A stretch of 64,000 bases of DNA from Ferruginibacter sp. (GCA_019638575.1 JAHBTN010000005.1:124001-188000); one strand, 5' to 3'; counted from the first letter of the stretch, positions 14,314-23,886 are shown. Made by a program: numbers and translations. The notes: a model not told the origin generated them from the sequence alone.

Positions 14314-16683
14314 TTAATAATCATTCTCCTTTTGCTTCACTTGCTTTTTTGATTTATCATCAGCGGGATTTTTTATAGGAACGGTGGTCTTTTTATTGTC
14401 AGATTTTTTTGATTTGCTGCTGTCCATTACTGCTTTAGGATTCTTGTTTTCGTTATCGGTTTTTTCTGTTGGGTTATTATCAGGAGTATCGGGGGTTTTA
14501 AAGAAGTCTTCTGCATTACCGTTACCTTCATCCTGCGTGGTGCTATCGCCTTCCATAAAATATTTATCCATATTTATATCGGCATAAATAGGATTGTTGG
14601 TTAATTCTATGGGTTTTTCAAAAGTTTTAAGTTTTCCATAATCAAGTTTTTTATCGGCATATACCTTGCTCATAAAAATACCCCATCTTGGCGCCGACAT
14701 TTCGGAACCACCGGCTGTATTTTGATATATCTGTAAAAATGGGTCATCGCAACCAACCCAGGTGCCGGCTATCAACTCGGGTGTATATCCAATAAACCAA
14801 CCATCGGCATTGTCATTAGTGGTTCCTGTTTTTCCTGCTCTTTCAACCGGCAACGGGTACCTGCTGAGCGTTCGGGCAGTACCATATTTAATAACACCTT
14901 CCATCAGTGTTACCATTGTATAAGCATCGGCTTCCGAGATAACCTGTTTGGATGTAGAACTAAACTCTTCAAGCATATTGCCGCTTTTGTCTTCTATACG
15001 AGTCATGATGATGGGTTCGGTATTTAATCCTTTGTTAGGAAACATAGAATATCCCTGCAGCATTTCTATCAAAGGAATTTCTGCAGCGCCAAGGCCAATA
15101 GAATAATAGGGTTGTAGTTTTGCATCAATACCGCAGGTTCTTAAAAACTCAATAAATCTTTTAACACCAATTTGCCCAATCAACCGCCATGCCGCCACGT
15201 TTTTTGACCAGGCCAGGCAATATGCAAGCGTGCCTGCACCGCCACTGATGGTTTTGCCACCGAGGGTTAAGGCGCCGCCGGGTATTACGGTTTCGGGAGT
15301 GTAGCCGGCTTCATCTACCGCTAATGTATATAGATATGGTTTTATGGTAGAACCTACCTGCCTTAACTGTGTTACGTGGTCGTACTTAAACCATTTATAA
15401 TCTATACCACCCACCCAGCATTTCACTTCACCGGTACGGGGGTCCATGGCAGCAAAATTTGTTTGCAAAATTTGTTTATGATATTTTATCGAATCAAAAG
15501 GTGTCATCACTGTATCTTTCTCATGTTTTGCATTCCATGCAAACACTTTCATTTTTACCGGTGTGTAAAATGTTTTCTTGATATCTTCTTCACTAATACC
15601 TTCTTCTTTCATACTTTTCCACCTATCGGTATATTTAAATGCGGCTTCAACTACATTATCGTGGCCTTTCCACATACGGGCCCCATATATTTTCAGGTTC
15701 CAGTCTAATTTTTTCTGAATTATGGGCATATGTTCTTCTACGGCCTGCTCGGCATACTTCTGCATGCGTGAATCAATGGTGGTATATATTTTAAGGCCAT
15801 CCCTGTACAAATCATAAGGGTCGCCGGTTTTGGGGTTTGTATGTGTTTTACACCATTCTTTTAATTTACCGGCAAGTTCATTTCTAAAATAGGGAGCAAT
15901 ACCAACATTCTCATCAATTTTTTTGTAATTGGTAATTAAAGGTTTTGCTTTTAGTTTATTGGCTTCTTCCACTGTTAAAAAATGCTGGTGGCATACCACC
16001 ATCTGGTTTATAACTGTATTTCTTCTATCAATAGAAGCTTTTGGATAACCAATAGGATTATATACAAATCCCTTTAGCATGCCCACTAATACGGCAGCTT
16101 CTTCTAATTTTAAATCTTTAGGTTCTTTTTGAAAATAAGTAAGCGATGCATTTCTTATTCCATATAAATTACCCCAGGGTGCCCGGTTAAGATAAAGTGT
16201 AATAATTTCTTCTTTAGTGAAATTACGTTCAAGCTTAACTGCAACTATCCACTCTTTAATTTTATCAAAAGCTCTTTTTATTTTATTTCCTTTACCCTGT
16301 CCAAGCATTAGTTTTGCTACCTGTTGAGTAATTGTACTGCCACCACCTTGTGAACCTAAAGTAAATATTGCACGCCCTACGGCCTGCACATCAATACCTG
16401 AGTGGTCGTAAAAGCGTTCATCTTCCGTTGCCAGCAATGCATTTATTACGTTGGGCGAAATTTCATTGTATTTTACTTCGCTCCTGTTTTCAGCATAGTA
16501 CTTACCCATAAGAACTCCATCGGCCGAATATATTTCGCTGGCTAAATCTGCTTCGGGATTTTGTAACTGTTTAAGTGAGGGCATTTTGCCTAACATGCCA
16601 TAATTGGCACCTACAAAAAGAAGCAGTACCAATAAAAAACCACCAAAGAAAACACGCCATAAAATTTTAACTGAACGCTTCAT
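14314..16683 (-). CDS. Class A penicillin-binding protein 1A (transglycosylase/transpeptidase)
   Basis: Polymerises and crosslinks peptidoglycan in the periplasm. The 789 residues comprise an N-terminal membrane anchor (about 9-28) and a GT51 domain (about 50-220) with catalytic Glu87 in ATEDERFYDH and GGSTITQQ. The transpeptidase domain has Ser445-x-x-Lys448 (RQVGSTIKPY), SKN at 493-495 and KTG at 618-620. The C-terminal tail (about 700-789) is low-complexity and rich in Lys, Asn, Asp and Pro, likely disordered. The gene stands alone on the minus strand; 89 bp separate it from the TPR gene upstream. Confidence 0.95.
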   Translation of the reverse strand: MKRSVKILWRVFFGGFLLVLLLFVGANYGMLGKMPSLKQLQNPEADLASEIYSADGVLMGKYYAENRSEVKYNEISPNVINALLATEDERFYDHSGIDVQAVGRAIFTLGSQGGGSTITQQVAKLMLGQGKGNKIKRAFDKIKEWIVAVKLERNFTKEEIITLYLNRAPWGNLYGIRNASLTYFQKEPKDLKLEEAAVLVGMLKGFVYNPIGYPKASIDRRNTVINQMVVCHQHFLTVEEANKLKAKPLITNYKKIDENVGIAPYFRNELAGKLKEWCKTHTNPKTGDPYDLYRDGLKIYTTIDSRMQKYAEQAVEEHMPIIQKKLDWNLKIYGARMWKGHDNVVEAAFKYTDRWKSMKEEGISEEDIKKTFYTPVKMKVFAWNAKHEKDTVMTPFDSIKYHKQILQTNFAAMDPRTGEVKCWVGGIDYKWFKYDHVTQLRQVGSTIKPYLYTLAVDEAGYTPETVIPGGALTLGGKTISGGAGTLAYCLAWSKNVAAWRLIGQIGVKRFIEFLRTCGIDAKLQPYYSIGLGAAEIPLIEMLQGYSMFPNKGLNTEPIIMTRIEDKSGNMLEEFSSTSKQVISEADAYTMVTLMEGVIKYGTARTLSRYPLPVERAGKTGTTNDNADGWFIGYTPELIAGTWVGCDDPFLQIYQNTAGGSEMSAPRWGIFMSKVYADKKLDYGKLKTFEKPIELTNNPIYADINMDKYFMEGDSTTQDEGNGNAEDFFKTPDTPDNNPTEKTDNENKNPKAVMDSSKSKKSDNKKTTVPIKNPADDKSKKQVKQKENDY

Positions 16684-16772
16684 GTATTATTTTTTGAAAG
16701 GATAATATCTATAAAAAAACCAGGCATCCTGTAAAATTATAGAAAGAAACCATGTTGAATACCTTGTTATAG

Positions 16773-19700
16773 TTAAAACCTGTTTGGAAACTGAGTATTT
16801 AACAATGATTTATAGCCGGCAAGGTTTTTATTGGTTTTCAACAATTGCAGGTTATCTTCTGTTATAATCAGGAACGAATATTTGCTTGCAGGCAACCAGG
16901 ATATTTCTGCTGCAGCATTACGCTTTAGTTTATCGTAATACTGTAAAGCAGTTGCAGCATCTGCAAATGAACTTATCACAAGTAAATTATTATCAGCGTC
17001 CAGTACATCTTTATTGATATTGATTGCCTGGCCATAATAATTTTCGGCATTATACCTGCTGATGGCATTTTTTGCTTCATTTACATATACAGGGTCAACC
17101 TTGTTAAGAATCATCAGTACATAGTGCGGCGCATTAACAGCCATGGTAAAGGCCCCGTTAGTAAGTGGCGGTGGTACCTTAACAACCGAATCTTTAGGAA
17201 CTACTGCTGCAGGCGGTTTAGGTGCTGCCGGTTTGGTTTTCTCTTCTACATTTATTGGTGCATCTTCGCTTGCCCTTGTTATCTCCAGCTCGGTAAGGTA
17301 TTTTTCTATTTCTGCCCGCCTTCTTAACACATCAATCATGGTTTCGGCTTTTGGCCTCAATGGCGATTCGGGATTATTCTTTATGATATCCTGCAGGCCT
17401 TTTATGGCTGCACTGTCGTTCCTGTTTTTTACGTTGTTCAATGCTTCAATGTACGATAACTGCGGAGTCCAGTAATTAATGCCATACAGGCTGTCGGCTT
17501 TTTTCTTTTCGGCAATGGCTTTTTCAAAATTACCTTCTATAAATAAATTATAAATTTCATCATACAGCTTTGTTACTTCGGGGTTTTGGGCTTTTGAATT
17601 GGTAGCAGCAGAGTTATTTAATTTTTGCGCCGATTTACTTTTTGCAAAATTTTTGTTCAGTAAATCTTTATAGTAACCTGCTTTTTCTTTATCGCCCAGT
17701 TTTGTATAACAGAAATATAAATTAAGGTACACTTCACCATCCATCAGCCTGTTGGGAAACCGTTTTAAATATGCTTCATACGTATCTGCCGCAAGCTGGT
17801 ATTCTTCTAAATCGTTTTGATAAGCATTAGCCAGTATAATCATATTGGCAGCAATGGTTTCATTGCTGGCATTTAATTTTTCTTCGGTAAGTGGCAAATC
17901 ACCCATCATTGTTTCAAAAGTAATTACCTGTGGTTGCGTTGCAGATGAAGCGCTGTCGGGTTTTGTTTTATCGCCGGGTGCTTTTACATCGCCGCCGCTG
18001 CCTGGTACACCCACCGGCATATCTAATGATGATTTGGTGCGCCAATTATCAATATTTGCCCGTTTGCCCCATTTGCTTTTAAATTCGCTAAAGCCTTTCG
18101 ATTTAAGGGAGTTGTTATTAAAATACCATTCGCCTTTTGAACTGTTTTGTGCAAAGAGATCGGCAGGGGGCTGGTTGTTATTAAATGGAAGCACAGATTG
18201 ATTATTATCATCGTCACTTACATCTTTATATCCTTTTTCTTTTCTTAGTTTACGCAAAAGTTTTTTTACAAAATCTTCTCTTTCGGCAGGAGCCATTAAT
18301 GCAATGCGTTGCAAACTGTCTTCTCTTTCAATCTTACTGATGGCATCTGCAATTTTAATAAGCGTTTCTTTCCGTTCCTGAATAGCAGCAATTTTTTTAT
18401 CAAAAATAGAATCATGGCCTGTTTGCAAGCTGTCGTACATAGCGGCAGCCAGCCTGTATTGTTTGCGGTTGTATGCAATATCGCCCAGGTTAAAATAAGC
18501 CTTATTTTTATAGTTGATATTATCAACATTGTATTTAAGGCTCTTATTAAAATAAGTAACAGCGGCATTAGTATCAGGTTTATTCATGGCAAGTTCGCCG
18601 GCCGAAAAATAAACGATATCCTTATAAGTTTCGTACTTATCACGCCTTGCCATTTTCAATAAATTGTTGATGCTTTTATCCAGCTCTTTTGGATTAGTGG
18701 TTTTAAGCATTTTGGCATCATTGAGGCGGGCATGTATATCAAGCAATGGATCTACCGTATGTTTTGATGCTTTGGCATAATATTCTGAGGCTTTATCAAA
18801 TTTTCCACCCATTTCATAAAGCTGTGCCAGTAAAAATTCCCAGCGTGATTTATCCTGTTTGGTATCGGCGCTGGTTAAAGCATTTTCAAGATGAACGGCT
18901 GCGCTGTCGTAAATACCTTGTTTGTAAAACCAGTATGCGTTAATCTCTTCCAGGTTGTCTTTTAACCTTTTTGGCAGGTTGGGGTCCACATGCAATGTAT
19001 TTATCAAACCACCCGATTCTGCAAATTCATCTTCTTCAATTAACGTACGTGCCAGCCATAAAATGGCATCGTTGCGGCTTGGAGGCAGTGCTGTAAGCTT
19101 CTGTAATACATTTCGTTTTTCTTTACTGGCAATTGATGTACTTCCCGAGCCTACAATACGGTCGTCATCATCGTTTTTTCTTTTACGTGGAAAAAGGTTG
19201 TAATTGATGAACTGGAATGTCATCATTGCCGAGTCAAAATCTTTGCGTAAGAAATATGCTTTTCCAATTAGTAAATACATATTATCAATCCAATCATTAC
19301 GTAAATCGTGTAATAAAATACCTGCGGTGGAAGTAATAATGACTGAATCAAGTTCTAATTTCTGCGATGCGGTTTTATCTAATGAATAAGGATAAAATGC
19401 CAGCAGGTTGCTATAATCATCTTTAAATACATTTTTTGCCCTGTCAATAACTGTATTTACACGGTTGTTAGCATTAAAATAATAATTGAAATGAGTTACT
19501 GTATTCTGGTAAAAATTTCGGGCTACTGTAAATTTTTTATCTGCGGTTTTTTCTGATCCAAGCTTCCTGTTTTCAAATTTTTCGGGCTTTTTCTCTTTAC
19601 CAAAGGGGTCAAAGGTCCAGGTAGGTTGTGCTTTTACAAAATTTTGGGTAATTCCAAAAAGTAAAAATAAAGGCAGCAAGGCTATAGTTCTCTTCAGCAT
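16773..19700 (-). CDS. sprE: TPR protein related to SprE/PorW (type IX secretion, gliding)
   Basis: A 975-residue exported protein (signal peptide to about residue 24, ending VKAQ). Helical TPR-type repeats run through about 120-480 and 620-800. A Pro-rich linker (PAAPKPPAAVVP) precedes a C-terminal domain (about 860-975) that starts APHYVLMILNKVDP and ends in a compact alpha/beta fold. The N-terminal segment FYQNTVTHFNYYFNANNRVN matches the conserved 'NxxTxxYNxYFNAN' stretch of SprE/PorW, a T9SS component. Family members are normally lipoproteins, yet here no Cys follows the signal peptide. A T9SS cargo gene in this window (37875) is consistent with the assignment. Confident of the TPR fold, less so of the name. 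Confidence 0.65.
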   Translation of the reverse strand: MLKRTIALLPLFLLFGITQNFVKAQPTWTFDPFGKEKKPEKFENRKLGSEKTADKKFTVARNFYQNTVTHFNYYFNANNRVNTVIDRAKNVFKDDYSNLLAFYPYSLDKTASQKLELDSVIITSTAGILLHDLRNDWIDNMYLLIGKAYFLRKDFDSAMMTFQFINYNLFPRKRKNDDDDRIVGSGSTSIASKEKRNVLQKLTALPPSRNDAILWLARTLIEEDEFAESGGLINTLHVDPNLPKRLKDNLEEINAYWFYKQGIYDSAAVHLENALTSADTKQDKSRWEFLLAQLYEMGGKFDKASEYYAKASKHTVDPLLDIHARLNDAKMLKTTNPKELDKSINNLLKMARRDKYETYKDIVYFSAGELAMNKPDTNAAVTYFNKSLKYNVDNINYKNKAYFNLGDIAYNRKQYRLAAAMYDSLQTGHDSIFDKKIAAIQERKETLIKIADAISKIEREDSLQRIALMAPAEREDFVKKLLRKLRKEKGYKDVSDDDNNQSVLPFNNNQPPADLFAQNSSKGEWYFNNNSLKSKGFSEFKSKWGKRANIDNWRTKSSLDMPVGVPGSGGDVKAPGDKTKPDSASSATQPQVITFETMMGDLPLTEEKLNASNETIAANMIILANAYQNDLEEYQLAADTYEAYLKRFPNRLMDGEVYLNLYFCYTKLGDKEKAGYYKDLLNKNFAKSKSAQKLNNSAATNSKAQNPEVTKLYDEIYNLFIEGNFEKAIAEKKKADSLYGINYWTPQLSYIEALNNVKNRNDSAAIKGLQDIIKNNPESPLRPKAETMIDVLRRRAEIEKYLTELEITRASEDAPINVEEKTKPAAPKPPAAVVPKDSVVKVPPPLTNGAFTMAVNAPHYVLMILNKVDPVYVNEAKNAISRYNAENYYGQAININKDVLDADNNLLVISSFADAATALQYYDKLKRNAAAEISWLPASKYSFLIITEDNLQLLKTNKNLAGYKSLLNTQFPNRF

Positions 19701-19891
19701 GAATCAAAAAATGTTGTATAAGAGGGCTAAATATCGGTATTTTTTTGCTAATAATCACTTATTAAAAAGATGTGCCGGCTTGTTTTAATATTTTTTTGTG
19801 AACATGTGTTTTTTATAAATATTATAATCTTTGATTAGTTATAAAACTGTGATGCTAATAAGTTGCATTTTAAATTGATTTTTCACCTGCA

Positions 19892-20320
19892 ATGCTTAAT
19901 TTTATTGCTCAACCAAAAAGTATGGTAAAACTAGATACCAACAGTACGCTAAAACGGCTACGAAACCGTTACAGGTTGGTAGTGATGAATGAAGATACTT
20001 ATGAAGAAGTGGTAAAGTTTAAACTAAGCAGGTTAAGTGTTTATGTTTTTTTAAGTTCAGTGTTTGTTGTTTTGGTAGGATTAATAATTGCTTTGCTGGT
20101 ATTTACTCCTTTAAAATATTATTTGCCCGGTTCGGGATATGGCGATGTTAAACAAATAAGGGAATACCGTGAACTTAAAATAAGAACCGATTCGGTTGAG
20201 CAGGCTTTAAAGTACAAGGAAAAATATTATAACGATTTACATAAAGTGCTGGAAGGGAAAATGCCGGTTTTGGATACCAACAAATTGAAGTTGCCCAAAA
20301 CCGAAAATATTGTAGAGTAG
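19892..20320 (+). CDS. Membrane anchor protein resembling the N-terminus of M23 peptidases, lacking the peptidase domain
   Basis: A 142-residue protein. A cytoplasmic start contains RNRYRLVVMNEDTYEEVVKFKLSRL. One membrane segment follows (about 50-75), then FTPLKYYLPG and a periplasmic coiled-coil-like helix (about 90-130). The KYRLVxxNEDTxEE...FTPLxxYxPG arrangement is the N-terminal anchor of a Bacteroidota M23 (LytM-type) endopeptidase family whose members are about twice as long. Here the frame stops before any HxxxD or HxH zinc motif, and the bactofilin gene follows almost at once. An in-frame ATG at 19922 is an alternative start. Role: probably a membrane partner of the bactofilin (inference). 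Confidence 0.7.
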   Translation: MLNFIAQPKSMVKLDTNSTLKRLRNRYRLVVMNEDTYEEVVKFKLSRLSVYVFLSSVFVVLVGLIIALLVFTPLKYYLPGSGYGDVKQIREYRELKIRTDSVEQALKYKEKYYNDLHKVLEGKMPVLDTNKLKLPKTENIVE

Positions 20321-20349
20321 CTTGATTATTGAAAAAAAAACCAATAGAT

Positions 20350-20754
20350 ATGTTTAACTCAAAATCCAAATCATCTTTTGATGAAACACCCAACCATGCC
20401 AACACATTAATTGGCGCAGGCACCATTATTACCGGCGACCTGGAAAGCAATGGCGATATACGAATTGATGGCACTTTAAAAGGAAACCTCACAGGCAAGG
20501 CTAAGATAATTATTGGCGCCGATGGGCTGGTAGAAGGCAATATTAATGGCCTGCAAGCCGATATTATGGGAAAGGTAACCGGTAACATTAAAGTAAAAGA
20601 ACTCCTTTATCTACATGGCAGTACACAGGTTAATGGCGATATTTGTGCAGGAAAACTACAGGTAGAACCCACAGCTGTGTTTAACGGTAACTGTATAATG
20701 GGCACAAATGTAGTTGAACTAAAAAAAGATTTGGCTACAGCCGTTAACCTTTAA
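20350..20754 (+). CDS. Bactofilin (polymer-forming cytoskeletal protein)
   Basis: A 134-residue protein. Its core is a right-handed beta-helix seen as repeating six-residue steps (NTLIGAGTIITGDLESNGDI, then TLKGNLTGKAKIIIGADGL, VEGNINGLQADIMGKVTGNI). Bactofilins self-assemble without nucleotides and recruit wall-modifying enzymes to fixed places. I prefer ATG 20350 (MFNSKSKSSF, the usual family start) over an in-frame TTG at 20329. It lies 29 bp after the M23-like anchor gene; such pairing of bactofilin with a membrane-bound M23 peptidase is known in other bacteria. Confidence 0.88.
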   Translation: MFNSKSKSSFDETPNHANTLIGAGTIITGDLESNGDIRIDGTLKGNLTGKAKIIIGADGLVEGNINGLQADIMGKVTGNIKVKELLYLHGSTQVNGDICAGKLQVEPTAVFNGNCIMGTNVVELKKDLATAVNL

Positions 20755-20769
20755 AAATATATACCTACG

Positions 20770-21165
20770 ATGGATTTTAGCTATAAAACGGCAATGCCAT
20801 TGATTGTAACTTTTATAATTCTTGCCGCAATAACGCTTACTGCAAATTTTATACTGGGTACCGCTAAAGTTGATTATGTAATTGTGATGGCAGCCAATTG
20901 CCTTTTCTTTTTAATGAGCATTTTTGTTTTTAAAATGCAGTACGATGCCATGCATCATCAAAACCCAAGTGTGTTCATCAGGCGGGTGATGAGCAGTATG
21001 CTCATAAAACTTTTAGTTTGCGTTTTAGCTGTAGTAACATATTACTTTTTAAGTGGCAGCAGTTTTAATAAACCGGCTGTGTATATATCATTACTCATCT
21101 ACATTATTTACCTGGTGGTAGAAGTAGGTACCATCATGAAGCTGAATAAAACCAAAGATGCCTAA
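20770..21165 (+). CDS. Small four-helix membrane protein, AtpI-like
   Basis: A 131-residue protein with four predicted membrane segments (about 8-28, 35-55, 75-98 and 102-122) and a short basic C-terminus. Size and layout resemble the ATP synthase I-type proteins encoded beside bactofilin and atpB genes in Bacteroidota, but no atp gene follows here. The assignment rests on topology and neighbourhood, not on a catalytic motif. It starts 15 bp after the bactofilin stop and overlaps the next gene by eight bases. Confidence 0.6.
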   Translation: MDFSYKTAMPLIVTFIILAAITLTANFILGTAKVDYVIVMAANCLFFLMSIFVFKMQYDAMHHQNPSVFIRRVMSSMLIKLLVCVLAVVTYYFLSGSSFNKPAVYISLLIYIIYLVVEVGTIMKLNKTKDA

Positions 21166-21775
21166 ACAGGAAGCCCCGTTAGCAGCTTTAAAAGATTATT
21201 TGCCGGCAGGCAGTTTTGATGAAGTGTTGTATTACCTGCAACATTATCATGTACACCTTACCATTACCCGTAAAAGGCAAAGCATCCTGGGCGATTACCG
21301 CCATGCTCATACCGGTAAAAACCACCGCATCAGCGTTAACGGCAACCTTAACAAGTATGCATTCCTCATCACATTGCTGCACGAACTTGCCCACCTTTTT
21401 ACTTATGAAAGATATGGCCACCGGGTATTGCCGCATGGGCGTGAATGGAAAGATGAATTTGGTAAGATACTGGCCAAGTTTATTTTAAATAAAGTTTTTC
21501 CTGCCGATATTGAAAAAACATTGTTAGCCACACTGCAAAACCCGGCAGCAAGCAGTTGCGGCGATGAGAAACTTTTGCGTGTGTTGCATAAATACGATGA
21601 AAACAAAGATGGTACACATTTGATAGAACAGTTGCCCCACGGTGCATTATTTAGTATAAAAGGCGGCCGCATTTTTAAACTGGAAGAAAAAATACGCAAA
21701 CGCTACAAGTGTGTGGAAGTGAAGACAGGTAAATATTTTTTGTTTAGCCCCGTATATGAAGTGAACATAATTTAG
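21158..21775 (+). CDS. SprT-like zinc metalloprotease-domain protein
   Basis: A 205-residue cytoplasmic protein with the SprT-type active site HELAH at 75-79 and a further His in LPHGREWK (about residue 93). The first part is a SprT-like fold (HVHLTITRKRQSILGDYRH). The C-terminal part (GALFSIKGGRIFKLEEKIRKRYKC) has basic and aromatic residues but not the full set of Cys of a zinc ribbon. SprT and SPRTN homologues act on DNA-protein crosslinks in eukaryotes; the bacterial role is not settled. It overlaps the previous gene by 8 bp. Confidence 0.8.
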   Translation: MPKQEAPLAALKDYLPAGSFDEVLYYLQHYHVHLTITRKRQSILGDYRHAHTGKNHRISVNGNLNKYAFLITLLHELAHLFTYERYGHRVLPHGREWKDEFGKILAKFILNKVFPADIEKTLLATLQNPAASSCGDEKLLRVLHKYDENKDGTHLIEQLPHGALFSIKGGRIFKLEEKIRKRYKCVEVKTGKYFLFSPVYEVNII

Positions 21776-21781
21776 CACAAA

Positions 21782-22264
21782 CTATAAATCTTTAATCATC
21801 CAAACATTGCATCCTGTATGACCGCTATTGCCCTGCGATTGTGATAAATAAGTAAACCCAAGTTTTTCGTACATGGGTATGGCAATAGTAAGTTCGGGCA
21901 TGGTTTCAAGATACATTTTTTTATAACCCATATCTTTTGCTGTACTGATACATTTTTGCATCAGCATTTTTCCAATGCCTTTGCCACGTGCTTTTTTTAC
22001 TAAATAAAATTTTACTAACTCACAAGTGCCTTCAGCAAGGTTTTGGGTAGGATAAATACCTCCGCCTCCAACTATCTCACCATCATATTCTGCTATAAAA
22101 TATACACTATTTTCTTTCTTAAAAACTTCAAAGAGATGATCGGTTGTTTCATCAAAATAAACAGTGCCGGGCTTATTGGCTTTAAATTCGGCTAAAGTAT
22201 CCCGTATTATTTTAGCTATGATTGTATTATCGGCCTGTTGTATTTTTCTTATCCTTGCAAGCAT
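21782..22264 (-). CDS. GNAT family N-acetyltransferase
   Basis: A 160-residue single-domain GNAT. The acetyl-CoA motif is KFYLVKKARGKGIGKMLMQKC (RGKGIG, about 93-113), and AEYDGEIVGGGGIYP and PMYEKLGFTYL are the flanking strands. The closest general type is the small amino-acid or polyamine acetyltransferase group; the substrate is unknown. It is convergent with the SprT-like gene (6-bp gap), with no visible terminator. Confidence 0.88.
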   Translation of the reverse strand: MLARIRKIQQADNTIIAKIIRDTLAEFKANKPGTVYFDETTDHLFEVFKKENSVYFIAEYDGEIVGGGGIYPTQNLAEGTCELVKFYLVKKARGKGIGKMLMQKCISTAKDMGYKKMYLETMPELTIAIPMYEKLGFTYLSQSQGNSGHTGCNVWMIKDL

Positions 22265-22469
22265 CTTGAATGAAAATGTTTCGTACTATCAAACCTACAA
22301 ATTATTTGTACTGCATAGATGAAAAGTTTAAATAGTATTCAATCAAAAAAGAGAATTGTAAACTATACCTGTTAAAAATGTTATCAGCATTTAGAAGGCA
22401 GAATTTGGGCAAGGGCTTTTATGGATAAAAAAAATCATTTACTTTCGGTAAAGCTAACTCCTTGTTTAA

Positions 22470-23021
22470 TTGCCTGAAGTTATAAAATACACCGAAGAGG
22501 AATTGGTGCTTTTGCTTAAGAAGAAAGACCAACAGGCATTTTCATATTTATACGATAATTATGCTGGCGCCTTAAACGGGGTAATAAACCGAATGGTAAA
22601 CAATCGGGAACTGGCCGAAGATATTTTGCAGGAAGCATTTGTTAAGATTTGGAATAACTTTGATAACTACGATACAGGCAAAGGAAGGTTGTTTACCTGG
22701 ATGATGAACATTACCCGAAACCTTACTATTGATACTATGCGAAGTAAAGGTTATAAGAAGCAGGCAAAAATCTCAGGAGATGAATATTCCGTAAGTAATT
22801 TAACAGGTGATAATAAAGCAGTTGAAAGGTTTGATGCAATGGATATTCGTAATCAACTTTCTAATTTAAAGCCCGAGCAAAAAGATATAATTGACCTGGC
22901 GTACTTTAACGGTTATACCCAGGAAGAGATATCAAAAGAAATGGGAATACCCCTGGGTACAGTTAAAACCCGGATGCGAACAGCAATATTAGAATTAAGA
23001 AAAATGTTACATAATAAATAA
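22470..23021 (+). CDS. RNA polymerase sigma factor, ECF type
   Basis: A 183-residue ECF sigma factor. Region 2 spans about 25-95 (YDNYAGALNGVINRMVNNRELAEDILQEAFVKIWNNFDNY, then GRLFTWMMNITRNLTIDTMRSKGYK). Region 4 spans about 125-180 (LKPEQKDIIDLAYFNGYTQEEISKEMGIPLGTVKTRMRTAILELRKML). The start must be TTG 22470, because an in-frame stop lies immediately upstream at 22467-22469 and family members begin at this point. Three bases separate it from the anti-sigma gene, forming a sigma/anti-sigma operon. A TACTTTCG box at 22440-22447 is a one-mismatch match to the -7 consensus. Confidence 0.93.
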   Translation: MPEVIKYTEEELVLLLKKKDQQAFSYLYDNYAGALNGVINRMVNNRELAEDILQEAFVKIWNNFDNYDTGKGRLFTWMMNITRNLTIDTMRSKGYKKQAKISGDEYSVSNLTGDNKAVERFDAMDIRNQLSNLKPEQKDIIDLAYFNGYTQEEISKEMGIPLGTVKTRMRTAILELRKMLHNK

Positions 23022-23024
23022 ATT

Positions 23025-23831
23025 TTGAACGTACAAGAAATCATATCATCAGGTATATTGGAGCTTTATTGTATGGGGCTTACATCAGAAGCCGAAACCA
23101 ACGAAGTAAGGCAATGGGCTGCTCAATATCACGAAGTGGCTGAAGAAATAAAAGCCATTGAAACCAGCCTTGAAAATTATGCACAGCAAAATGCAGTAAT
23201 ACCATCTGCCCCTGTAAAAGAAAAAATATTATCAGCTATAAACACTACTGCTCCTGTAGTAGATATGAGTAAAACCGATAATGCTGCAACAAAAGCAGTG
23301 GTGAAGCAAGTATTTCCATTTTGGAAAAATGTGGCAGCAGCCTGTATCATATTGCTGTTGGCAAGCTTATTCTTTAATTATACTTTTTATAATAAGAGCC
23401 AGTTATTAAGTAAAGAATTAGCAACTACACAAACAGATTTACTAAAACAAAAAGAAATAACCGGTGCCATGAAACAGGATATGGGAGTAATGGCAGACAG
23501 GAATGCACAGCCTGTATCACTAAGTGCCATGCCTGATGTGGCAGATGCAGCCGCCAGGATTTATTGGATGAAAAATTCGGGAGAAGTATATATTGATCCA
23601 TCAAATTTACCGGCACCGCCTAAAGGTAAACAATACCAGTTTTGGGGTATTGTGGATGGAGTGCCCGTAAGCGGTGGTATGATTAATACCGATATAGAGG
23701 TGAACGGAAAAAAAGTGCACATACAAAAAATGAAAACTTTTGGAAGGGCACAGGCTTTTGCTGTTTCGCTCGAAGATGCAGGCCCTGAAAAACCTGCACC
23801 CAGCAAAGTAATTGTTATGGGTAAGATATAA
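23025..23831 (+). CDS. Anti-sigma factor, RskA/anti-sigma-K type
   Basis: A 268-residue membrane protein that would hold the upstream sigma factor inactive. The cytoplasmic N-terminal domain (about 1-95) has the YCMGLTSEAETNEVRQWAAQYHEVAEEI signature. A single membrane segment is at about 102-122 (NVAAACIILLLASLFFNYTF). A short coiled coil follows, then the periplasmic anti-sigma-K domain (about 165-268; GEVYIDPSNLPAPPKGKQYQFWGIVDG). The start is TTG 23025. The signal it senses is unknown. The neighbouring fasciclin gene is a likely target of the pair (inference from adjacency). Confidence 0.9.
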   Translation: MNVQEIISSGILELYCMGLTSEAETNEVRQWAAQYHEVAEEIKAIETSLENYAQQNAVIPSAPVKEKILSAINTTAPVVDMSKTDNAATKAVVKQVFPFWKNVAAACIILLLASLFFNYTFYNKSQLLSKELATTQTDLLKQKEITGAMKQDMGVMADRNAQPVSLSAMPDVADAAARIYWMKNSGEVYIDPSNLPAPPKGKQYQFWGIVDGVPVSGGMINTDIEVNGKKVHIQKMKTFGRAQAFAVSLEDAGPEKPAPSKVIVMGKI

Positions 23832-23859
23832 CATACACCTTATTACTCTTTAAATTTAA

Positions 23860-23886
23860 ATACTGCTACCAGCAGTATTTTTTTTT
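23860..23886 (+). terminator. Intrinsic terminator after the anti-sigma gene
   Basis: An 8-bp stem ATACTGCT (23860-23867) with AGCAGTAT (23871-23878), 3-nt loop, followed by a run of T to 23886. It separates the sigma/anti-sigma operon from the fasciclin gene. Confidence 0.85.
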
